From Pseudolabrys sp. (GTDB taxonomy: Bacteria > Pseudomonadota > Alphaproteobacteria > Rhizobiales > Xanthobacteraceae), in NCBI GenBank assembly GCA_019246455.1, contig JAFAQJ010000166.1:1-7241 (forward strand): 7,241 bases of DNA. Reading direction: 5' to 3'. The notes beneath the pieces are model-generated. The model was not told the origin of the DNA and made no database searches. It saw only the letters and a list, made by a program, of their open reading frames with translations. The translations under genes and the position numbers were made by a program. Shown one piece after another: positions 1 to 6,097 of this stretch (its first letter is position 1; each line of letters starts with the position of its first letter).

Positions 1-434
1 CCGCCACCAAGTCGATCATTCTCGGGCTGATCGTGCTCGCGACCGCGTTCTTGTTCGTGCCCTTACGCATCGCGCATCCGTTCTGGATGATCGCGTTCCT
101 GCTGTTGACCGCGCTCAGCTTCAGCCTGTTCGGCTTCATCATTGGAATCTGGGCGGACGGATTCGAGAAGCTTCAGATCATCCCGCTGCTCATCATCACG
201 CCGCTGACCTTCCTTGGCGGCACCTTTTACTCGACCAGCGTGTTGCCGCCGATCTGGCAGACCGTGACGCTGTTCAATCCGGTGGTCTATCTGGTCAGCG
301 GTTTCCGCTGGAGCTTCTTCGAGATCGCCGACGTGCATATCGGCGTTAGCGTCGCGATGACGGCGTTCTTCCTCGCCGCCTGCCTCGTCGTGATCTGGTG
401 GATCTTCAGGACCGGGTACCGGTTGAAGAACTAG
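1..434 (+). CDS. ABC-2 type transporter permease, C-terminal part (5' end outside window)
   Basis: This is the membrane-spanning subunit of an ATP-binding-cassette exporter, acting in the inner membrane with an ATPase subunit not seen here. The frame is open from base 3 with no start, so about 143 C-terminal residues are visible; the GTG at 33 is internal. Hydrophobic segments lie near the start, in the stretch after PFW, around the [12 protein letters not shown] segment, and at the C-terminus ([14 protein letters not shown]). The central block [17 protein letters not shown] followed by [13 protein letters not shown] is characteristic of the ABC-2 permease family and closely resembles the same region of E. 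coli YadH. The protein ends in a short basic tail, GYRLKN. Its substrate cannot be told from this fragment. It converges on the outer-membrane protein gene with only 30 bases between the stop codons, and no convincing terminator is visible there. Confidence 0.9.
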   Translation, partial: ATKSIILGLIVLATAFLFVPLRIAHPFWMIAFLLLTALSFSLFGFIIGIWADGFEKLQIIPLLIITPLTFLGGTFYSTSVLPPIWQTVTLFNPVVYLVSGFRWSFFEIADVHIGVSVAMTAFFLAACLVVIWWIFRTGYRLKN

Positions 435-464
435 CTCTTGCGGGCGCGGGTATTACGCTCGCAT

Positions 465-1250
465 TCAGAACCGCATGTTCAGGCCAAGATTGATCGAGTA
501 TTCGCTGCTGCGCGAGATGCGCGCGGTCTCAGTGAAGCCGAAAGTCGACGAGGTCACGCTGACTGACGGGCCCGCGCCGAACCAGTAGCCTTTGCCAGAC
601 ACCGACCAGCGCAACGGATTGCCGAACGCACATTTGTCGCATAGCGGCGAGGCAATTCCCAATTCGACGCCGGCGCCGACATTCCAGTCCGAACGGCTCG
701 CCGATTCCAGTCGGCCACCGGCGCCGGTCTGATCGCTGGTGACTGAAACCTTGTTCTCGGCAAACACCGGGCCTACCCGCATGAACAGGTATGGATTGGT
801 TCGTTCCGGACCGAATGCATCCCAATGAAGACCGACATAGGCTTCGATGCGCAGGCCGGGGTCGACCGTCGCAGTAAACGCGCCGCCCGCCGGATGCACG
901 ATATAGCGAAACAGTTCGCTCTTGCCGCCGGCGACGCCGCAGATGTTGATGCCGCCGCCATAAGTGCCGTTGTAGCCGCTCGGCATCAGGCCAGGCATCG
1001 GCCAGTAGCCATTGACGCCGCCGCAGATCAGCGCGCCGGTGTGGCTCGACGACGCATCGAGCGGCGCCTGCGCGCCGGTGCTGCGATAGGTCGATTTGGC
1101 GTACATGAAGTCAGGGCCGGTCGTGAACGACAGCGACCACGGGCTGGCGCCGAGACGAAGCGCGCTACCGTCGGATCCTTGTGCAAAAACGGACTGACTT
1201 GAAATTAGCGTGCAAACAAAAGCGCTCGCAAAGAATACACGACGCAACAT
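465..1250 (-). CDS. Putative outer-membrane beta-barrel protein (signal peptide, terminal Phe)
   Basis: This 261-residue protein has a clear Sec signal peptide: basic MLRRV, a hydrophobic core, and a likely signal peptidase I site after VFA (residue 23). The mature part is rich in Gly, Ser, Thr and aromatic residues with alternating polar and hydrophobic stretches, for example around residues 36-50, 133-146, 152-172, 188-200 and 214-232. It ends in INLGLNMRF. A C-terminal Phe after alternating residues is the usual signal for BAM-mediated outer-membrane insertion. Size and pattern suggest a small barrel, perhaps eight strands, but no named family is recognised. The mature chain has four cysteines (76, 104, 204, 207), the last two in a CDKC motif, so disulfides in periplasmic or surface loops are possible. 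The ATG at 1250 was chosen for the signal peptide; the purine-rich GGGGG upstream may serve as ribosome binding site. It lies 135 bases downstream of malate synthase and probably has its own promoter. Confidence 0.75.
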   Translation of the reverse strand: MLRRVFFASAFVCTLISSQSVFAQGSDGSALRLGASPWSLSFTTGPDFMYAKSTYRSTGAQAPLDASSSHTGALICGGVNGYWPMPGLMPSGYNGTYGGGINICGVAGGKSELFRYIVHPAGGAFTATVDPGLRIEAYVGLHWDAFGPERTNPYLFMRVGPVFAENKVSVTSDQTGAGGRLESASRSDWNVGAGVELGIASPLCDKCAFGNPLRWSVSGKGYWFGAGPSVSVTSSTFGFTETARISRSSEYSINLGLNMRF

Positions 1251-1260
1251 GACAGCCCCC

Positions 1261-1278
1261 TATCCGACGCCTCGGATA
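1261..1278 (-). promoter_or_regulatory. Perfect 7-bp stem-loop in the leader of the outer-membrane protein gene
   Basis: The arms TATCCGA and TCGGATA are perfect inverted repeats separated by four bases. In the minus-strand transcript they would form a 7-bp hairpin with a GGCG loop, ending 10 nt before the ATG at 1250 and directly abutting the GGGGG stretch that probably serves as ribosome binding site. It could modulate translation initiation or mRNA stability, or be an operator palindrome in DNA. The inverted repeat is seen directly; any function is inference. Confidence 0.4.
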
Positions 1279-1385
1279 CCCGCGGCGATGCTAGCCAATG
1301 ACGGCAGCCGGGAGATAGGGGCGCGGCGCGGATTTATGGCGATTTTATCGAAACGTCATCCGCCGCGGGCTGAAGCGGGATTCCA

Positions 1386-3287
1386 CTATGAAATCAACTT
1401 GTAGGCCGGGATCGTCAGGAACGGGATGAAGTCGCGGCTGAGCGCCAGCTCGCGGAAGATGCGGATCGCTTCGGGAAAGCGGCCTTGCGCATAGTGGCGC
1501 CCGCCGACTTCGGCCTTCACTTTCTCCATCTCCTCGTGCATCGCCTTCTCGAAATAGGCGCGCGAGACCTTGATGCCGCCTTCGAGCTCGGCGCCGTATT
1601 GCAGCCATTGCCAGACCTGTGCGCGCGAGATCTCGGCGGTCGCCGCGTCTTCCATTAGGTGATAGATCGGCACCGCGCCGCGGCCGTTGAGCCAGGCCTC
1701 GATATATTGCACGCCGACCCGCAGATTGAGCCGAAAACCTTCGTCGGTCTTGGTGCCTGAGTGAACCTGCAGCATGTCGTCGCGCAGCACGCGCACGTGC
1801 AGGCGCTCGCGATGCACCTGGTTCGGCTCGAGCATCATGCGGTCGAACACTTCCTTGGCAACCGGCACGAGATCGGGATGCGCGACCCAAGTGCCGTCGT
1901 AGCCGTCGCGCACTTCGCGCTCCTTGTCGGCGCGCACCTTATCGAAGGCGGCGTCGTTCGCCGCTTCGTCGCCCTTGATCGGGATTTGCGCCGCCATGCC
2001 ACCCATCGCGAAAGCGCCGCGGTGGTGACAGGTCCTGACGAGCAGCGCAGCGTAGGCGCCAAGGAAAGCTTCGCCCATTACGACCTGCGAGCGATCCGGC
2101 AGGATGTAGTTCGGATTTTTCGCGAAGGTCTTGATGAAGGAAAAGATGTAGTCCCAACGACCGGCGTTCATGCCGGCGATGTGCTCGCGCATCTCGTAAA
2201 GGATTTCTTCCATCTCGAACGCCGCGGGCAACGTCTCGATCAGCACCGTGGCCTTGATCGTGCCCTTGGGCATGCCGAGCCGTTCCTGCGCGAACGCGAA
2301 GACGTCGTTCCACAATCGCGCCTCCTGATGACTCTCCAATTTCGGCAAATAGAAGTACGGCGCCGTGCCCTTGCCGAGTTGCGCTTTGGCGTTGTGGAAG
2401 AAATAGAGACCGAAATCGAACAGCGCGCCGGAGATCGGAGCATCGTCGATCGTCAGATGCACCTCATCAAGATGCCAGCCGCGCGGCCGCACGATCAGCA
2501 CCGCGGGATTGGACTTGACCTCGTAGCGTTTCTTCGAGCCGGGATCGGTGAAGGCGATGTGCCCTGCCCAATAGTCCTTGAGGTTGACCTGACCTTCGAC
2601 GTTGTTCGCCCAAGTCGGCGAGTTGGCGTCCTCGAAGTCCGCCCTGTAGTGTGTCGCGCCGGAATTGAGCGCGTTGACGATCATCTTGCGGTCGACTGGA
2701 CCGGTGATCTCGACGCGGCGGTTTTGCAGGTCAGCCGGAATGGGCGCGACGCGCCAGTCTTGGTTGTCGCGGATCGCTTTGGTTTCGGCAAGGAAATCGG
2801 GTAGTTCGCCGGCGTCGTAGCGCTTCTGCTTTTCAGCGCGCGCGGCGAGCACAGCCTGACGCGTCGGCTCGAATTGGCGATGCAGCGCTGTGAGAAATTC
2901 GAGCGCGCCGGCGGTGAGCACTTCGGCGTAGCGCGCACGCATTGGCCCGAGCACGGTATAAGGCGGCGGCGGGGGTGACGGCGCGACTGGGGCGGGCGCC
3001 AGCTTCGCAATAGGTTTGCGGACAGTTTTTGTGGCGAATTTTGCCGCAGCTTTTTTCTTTATTTTTTTGGACGCAGCCCTACGGACGCCGGTACGCGAAC
3101 GCGGCTTCGACGCCGGCTTTACTTTGGCCTTCGGCGCTGAAGCCCGTTTCTTGACCGCTTTTTTGGCCGTCTTTTTCTTTGCGGCCTTCTTCGCCGATTT
3201 GCTGGCCTTCCTCGTGGTCGTCTTTTTTGACTTGCCGGGCGCCGCTTTACGCGCGGGCGCCCGCTTTACAAACTTACGTGCCTTCAT
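1386..3287 (-). CDS. aceB: Malate synthase A with a lysine-rich, histone H1-like N-terminal extension
   Basis: It condenses glyoxylate with acetyl-CoA to malate, consuming the GlcDEF product. Residues 110-633 form a full-length malate synthase A domain alignable by eye along the whole of E. coli AceB (about 530 residues). Visible family motifs are ITGPVDRKM (195-202), VRPRGWHL (266-273, catalytic Arg region), LIETLP (Mg ligand Glu351), the signature REHIAGMNAGRWDYIF (367-382, Mg ligand Asp379), DGTWVAHP (464-471) and LMEDAATAEISR (catalytic base Asp547). Residues 1-97 are an unusual tail: 41 Lys/Arg in the first 96 positions, no Asp or Glu before residue 122, with KKAAKKKTAKKAVKKR-type repeats, then a PAPVAPSPPPPP linker. 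The ATG at 3287 overlaps the stop of the upstream small ORF (ATGA) and has AGAGG 3 nt upstream, a rather short spacing. The frame stays open upstream to an ATG at 3623, but that part is a shadow of the small ORF and of glcF. A start at Met116 (2942) lacks a good ribosome site. Enzyme call is firm; the extension's start is likely. Confidence 0.93.
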   Translation of the reverse strand: MKARKFVKRAPARKAAPGKSKKTTTRKASKSAKKAAKKKTAKKAVKKRASAPKAKVKPASKPRSRTGVRRAASKKIKKKAAAKFATKTVRKPIAKLAPAPVAPSPPPPPYTVLGPMRARYAEVLTAGALEFLTALHRQFEPTRQAVLAARAEKQKRYDAGELPDFLAETKAIRDNQDWRVAPIPADLQNRRVEITGPVDRKMIVNALNSGATHYRADFEDANSPTWANNVEGQVNLKDYWAGHIAFTDPGSKKRYEVKSNPAVLIVRPRGWHLDEVHLTIDDAPISGALFDFGLYFFHNAKAQLGKGTAPYFYLPKLESHQEARLWNDVFAFAQERLGMPKGTIKATVLIETLPAAFEMEEILYEMREHIAGMNAGRWDYIFSFIKTFAKNPNYILPDRSQVVMGEAFLGAYAALLVRTCHHRGAFAMGGMAAQIPIKGDEAANDAAFDKVRADKEREVRDGYDGTWVAHPDLVPVAKEVFDRMMLEPNQVHRERLHVRVLRDDMLQVHSGTKTDEGFRLNLRVGVQYIEAWLNGRGAVPIYHLMEDAATAEISRAQVWQWLQYGAELEGGIKVSRAYFEKAMHEEMEKVKAEVGGRHYAQGRFPEAIRIFRELALSRDFIPFLTIPAYKLIS

Positions 3288-3448
3288 GAACCTCTGCCGC
3301 TGGGTGGGCCGGCAAACGCCCCGAAAAAGCTCGCCCAGAATCCCTGTTCGGCTTTCTTCGTCGACTTGCGCTTGCTTGCCGTCTTCATTTTCTTCCGCGA
3401 CGCACGTTTGGATTTCTTCGCGCCGTGCTTCTTCTTGGCCTTCGCCAT
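3284..3448 (-). CDS. Small lysine-rich basic protein, 54 residues, overlapping the malate synthase start
   Basis: This short reading frame starts at an ATG with GGAG seven bases upstream, the best ribosome binding site in the operon, and ends in a TGA that overlaps the malate synthase ATG as ATGA. The product begins MAKAKKKHGAKKSKRASRKK, carries 14 Lys and 4 Arg and only one acidic residue (Glu34), then changes abruptly to an aromatic, Gly-rich tail with GFWASFFGAF (36-45) and GPPSGRGS. No domain is recognised. The composition suggests binding to nucleic acid or another polyanion (polyphosphate, acidic membrane), with the short aromatic segment possibly membrane- or protein-interacting; this is inference. 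Its basic part resembles the malate synthase extension (both have KSK-R/K and KKA clusters), so it may be a duplicate or detached version. It is 75 bases downstream of glcF and in the same frame as it. The alternative is that it is only a leader whose translation feeds malate synthase synthesis. Confidence 0.65.
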   Translation of the reverse strand: MAKAKKKHGAKKSKRASRKKMKTASKRKSTKKAEQGFWASFFGAFAGPPSGRGS

Positions 3449-3455
3449 GCTCGAT

Positions 3456-3459
3456 CTCC
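3456..3459 (-). promoter_or_regulatory. Ribosome binding site of the small basic ORF
   Basis: On the minus strand the sequence reads GGAG, seven bases (ATCGAGC) and then ATG. Both the match to the Shine-Dalgarno core and the spacing are good. The glcE and glcF starts lack an equally good site, and malate synthase has AGAGG at only three bases. This site is the main evidence that the 54-codon frame is translated and that malate synthase is fed by coupled ribosomes. Confidence 0.6.
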
Positions 3460-3523
3460 GGGTCAGTGTGTGAGATACACCACTCGGCCAAATGACGCGC
3501 CGACGAAATAAAAACGCGATGGC

Positions 3524-4879
3524 CTAATGGGCCGCTACGACCGTGTCGCCAAGGCCCGGCTTTTGGCCACGACCGGTTTGCAAATCCTTCAGCGCGTCCG
3601 GCAACGGACCGCCGGTCGCCCAATCGATCAACTCAACCGTATGAACAACCGGGATCGCGGTGCCGGCGGCAATCTGCGTCAAACAGCCGATGTTGCCGGC
3701 CGCGATCACGTCAGGACGGGTACGTTCAATATTCGCGATTTTACGCTCGCGCAACCTCGCCGCGATGTCCGGCTGCATGATGTTGTAGGTTCCGGCCGAG
3801 CCGCAGCATAAGTGCCCTTCCGGTATGTCTTTTACGGCAAATCCCATCTTGGTCAGCAGCTCGCGCGGCTGGCGCATGACCTGCTGCCCATGCTGCAGCG
3901 AGCAGGCCGAGTGGTAGGCGACGGTCAAATCGTGCGGCTGATTCGGCGGCAGGCGGATGCCGACGAGGTACTCCGACACGTCCTTGGCGAGCGCCGACAC
4001 CGTCGCAGCCCTGCGCGCATAGGCCGGATCGCTGCGCAGCATGTGACCGTAATCTTTGACCGTCGTGCCGCAGCCCGACACCGTGATGAGGATGGCGTCG
4101 AGCCCCTCGCCTTCGATCTCGCGCGTCCAGGCATCGATATTGTTCCGCGCCTGCGCGAAGGCCTGCTCCTCGCGGCCCATGTGATGAACGAGCGAGCCGC
4201 AGCACGCCTCACCCGCCGCGATCACGACCTCGATGCCGCTGCGGTTAAGCAGGCGGATCGCCGCCTCATTTGTTGACGGCGCGAGCACTGGGTTGATACA
4301 GCCGGACAAGAGCGCCACGCGGCCATGTTTCTTGCCTTCGGCCGGATAAACCTTGCCGACAATGTCGGCTGGCGGCGCCGGCGCCCTGGTGGGAGCCAGC
4401 CGCAGCAGGGCGGCGAGCCGTTTGAGGCCGATGAGCCGCAGCACCGGCGCCAACGGTTTCGCCAGCATCCCGGCGACCAGCGCGGTGCGGAACCGCGCCG
4501 GATACGGTAAGATGGCCGCCAGCAGCCAGCGCAGCAACCGGTCGTGGATCGGCCGCCGGTAGGTCTTCTCGATGTGGTCGCGGCCCTGATCGACCAGATG
4601 CATGTAGTGCACGCCGGCCGGGCACGTCGTCATGCAGGCGAGGCACGAAAGGCAGCGGTCGATGTGCTTGACGACTTCACGCGTCGCCGGTTTCTCCTGC
4701 TCGAACATCTCCTTCATCAGGTAGATGCGGCCGCGCGGAGAATCGAGCTCGTCCCCGAGCAGCACGTAAGTTGGGCACGTAGCGGTGCAGAAACCGCAAT
4801 GCACGCAGGCGCGCAGGATACTGTCGGCTTCGGCGATCTGCGGGTCGGCCAGCTGCGCGAGGGTGAAAGAGGTTTGCAT
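3524..4879 (-). CDS. glcF: Glycolate oxidase iron-sulfur subunit GlcF
   Basis: This 451-residue protein is the electron-transfer subunit of the membrane-associated glycolate dehydrogenase GlcDEF, passing electrons from the flavin subunits to the respiratory chain. Two ferredoxin-type cysteine clusters are near the N-terminus: CVHCGFCTATCP (Cys25, 28, 31, 35) and CLSCLACMTTCP (Cys76, 79, 82, 86), as expected for two 4Fe-4S centres. Two CCG motifs follow (residues 226-228 and 358-360), typical of the heterodisulfide-reductase-like cysteine-rich domains; HLCCGSAGTY matches E. coli GlcF exactly. The start at 4879 (MQTSFTL) is preferred over the in-frame ATG at 4897, because it matches the family N-terminus and follows the glcE stop after 2 bases, suggesting translational coupling. 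Compared with the roughly 407-residue E. coli protein it has a longer C-terminal tail (about 420-451). Confidence 0.96.
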   Translation of the reverse strand: MQTSFTLAQLADPQIAEADSILRACVHCGFCTATCPTYVLLGDELDSPRGRIYLMKEMFEQEKPATREVVKHIDRCLSCLACMTTCPAGVHYMHLVDQGRDHIEKTYRRPIHDRLLRWLLAAILPYPARFRTALVAGMLAKPLAPVLRLIGLKRLAALLRLAPTRAPAPPADIVGKVYPAEGKKHGRVALLSGCINPVLAPSTNEAAIRLLNRSGIEVVIAAGEACCGSLVHHMGREEQAFAQARNNIDAWTREIEGEGLDAILITVSGCGTTVKDYGHMLRSDPAYARRAATVSALAKDVSEYLVGIRLPPNQPHDLTVAYHSACSLQHGQQVMRQPRELLTKMGFAVKDIPEGHLCCGSAGTYNIMQPDIAARLRERKIANIERTRPDVIAAGNIGCLTQIAAGTAIPVVHTVELIDWATGGPLPDALKDLQTGRGQKPGLGDTVVAAH

Positions 4880-4881
4880 AA

Positions 4882-6096
4882 CTACACGCCCGCCCACATG
4901 CGGCCGGGATTAAGAATGCCCTTCGGGTCGAAGCCGTCCTTGAGCCGCTTGTTCAAAGCGGCCACACCTTTGTCCTGCGGCGGGAACACCTCAATGGCGG
5001 CGCGCACGGCGACCGGCGCGCGAACGAGCGTGGCGTGGCCGCCAACCTTTTCAACCGCCGATCGGATCGCAGCGGCATCCGGCTCATCCTCATAAGGCAT
5101 CGCGACCCAGATGAGGCCGCCGGCCCAATCATAAAAGATTTGCGCCGCCGGCGTGATCTGGGTCGCGATCAGGTGTCCCTTCGACGGCGCGGTCGAAATA
5201 CGCCACAGCGGTCGGCGGCGCGTGTCTACGGTTGTGAAAGGCTTGGCGTCGCGAATACCATACCACAGCGCGCGCGACTCCTTGTCTTCGACGATGGCGA
5301 CCTTGCCGTAGTCCTTGAGCATCGCCGCCAGCGCGTTCTTGCGATGCGTCACCGACGGTCCGAAGCCCTCAAGCCGCAATACGGTTGCGGCCTCGACACC
5401 CGGCAAGCCGTCGAACCATGACACGACATGGTCGGGCAGATGCGCGGCTCCGGAGACGTCGTGCGGAGAGCCCATCGCCGCCGTCATTGCCGCCGCGGCG
5501 CTCGCATCGTCGAGGCCGGCAACGACCACAGTCGCCTGCGTCTCGGCTTTCGGCAGCACCTTGAGCGTAATGTCGGTCATCGCGGCGAGCGTGCCCCACG
5601 AGCCCGCCAGCACCTTGCACATGTCGTAACCGGTGACGTTCTTCACCACGCGGCCGCCGGACTTGATGGTTTCGCCGCGACCGGTGACAGCCGTGACGCC
5701 GAGAAAATGATCACGCGCTGCGCCCGCCTTGAGCCGGCGTGGCCCCGAGAGATTGGCGGCGATAGTGCCGCCGATCGTGCCGTCGCCGGCCTTGCCGCCG
5801 AGAAGCTGGGCATAATCGATCGGCTCGAACGCCAATTCCTGATCGTGTTCGTCGAGCATCTTTTCGATCTCGGCGAGCGGCGTACCCGCTTTGGCGGACA
5901 GCACCAATTCTTCGGGTTCGTAGAGCGTGACGCCGGACAGGCCCGACAGATCGAGCGTGATATCGGTTTGGCTTGGCCGGCCGATCGCATGTTTCGAGCT
6001 GTGGCCGGCGATCTCCAAGGCCTTCTCCTCGCCGAGCGCCCATTGCACGGCGGCCTCGACTTCCTTGGCGTCGCGGGGCTTGAGCGTATGGGCCAT
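4882..6096 (-). CDS. glcE: Glycolate oxidase FAD-binding subunit GlcE
   Basis: This 404-residue subunit carries an FAD-binding domain of the PCMH type and works with GlcD and GlcF in oxidising glycolate to glyoxylate. Visible features are the N-terminal LKPRDAKEVEAAVQWA segment, EIAGHSSKHAIG (28-39), the FAD-loop region GDGTIGGTIAANLSGPRR (105-121), GGRVVKNVTGYDMCKVLAGSWGTL (147-170, family-typical VKNVTGYD) and a C-terminal FDPKGILNPGRMW. The start MAHTLKPRD at 6096 is chosen because it lies one base after the glcD stop (TGAGATG) and fits the family; the open frame continues upstream to 6261, but that part is a shadow of the glcD C-terminus. It is longer than the 350-residue E. coli GlcE, though I recall related alphaproteobacterial proteins being of this size. 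No strong ribosome site precedes it, so coupling to glcD translation is likely. Confidence 0.95.
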   Translation of the reverse strand: MAHTLKPRDAKEVEAAVQWALGEEKALEIAGHSSKHAIGRPSQTDITLDLSGLSGVTLYEPEELVLSAKAGTPLAEIEKMLDEHDQELAFEPIDYAQLLGGKAGDGTIGGTIAANLSGPRRLKAGAARDHFLGVTAVTGRGETIKSGGRVVKNVTGYDMCKVLAGSWGTLAAMTDITLKVLPKAETQATVVVAGLDDASAAAAMTAAMGSPHDVSGAAHLPDHVVSWFDGLPGVEAATVLRLEGFGPSVTHRKNALAAMLKDYGKVAIVEDKESRALWYGIRDAKPFTTVDTRRRPLWRISTAPSKGHLIATQITPAAQIFYDWAGGLIWVAMPYEDEPDAAAIRSAVEKVGGHATLVRAPVAVRAAIEVFPPQDKGVAALNKRLKDGFDPKGILNPGRMWAGV

Positions 6097-6097
6097 C

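Noticed and set aside
1322..1367. Imperfect GC-rich inverted repeat (CGCGGCG-CGGAT and ATCCGCCGCG) between malate synthase and the outer-membrane gene, enclosing CGAT-TTT-ATCG
   Set aside because: The arms need a bulge, the loop is long and no T-run follows, so it cannot be supported as a terminator. No clear promoter was found in this gap either.
1761..2804. Plus-strand open frame of 347 codons
   Set aside because: It lies wholly antisense to the conserved malate synthase domain; the His/Arg/Val-rich composition is typical of antisense frames in GC-rich genes.
3016..3495. Plus-strand open frame of 159 codons, rich in Phe, Leu and Ala, looking like a membrane protein
   Set aside because: It is the antisense of the Lys-rich tail and small ORF: AAG/AAA read backwards as CTT/TTT give Leu/Phe. 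It has no recognisable family or ribosome site.
3472..3502. Minus-strand GGCCGAGTGGT, resembling the D-arm of a Ser/Leu tRNA
   Set aside because: No anticodon arm, T-arm (GGTTCGA box) or acceptor pairing was found around it in the 75-base gap.
3506..3533. GGCC-CATTA-GGCC stem followed by a T-rich run just after the glcF stop, a possible terminator or attenuator
   Set aside because: The stem is only 4 bp, does not extend, and the T-run starts six bases after it. It is too weak to call, though it might mildly reduce read-through.
3288..3623. Upstream extension of the malate synthase frame to an ATG at 3623
   Set aside because: It would overlap the glcF C-terminus by 100 bases in another frame and is explained as a shadow of glcF and the small ORF. 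The ATG at 3287 has an overlap-coupled start.
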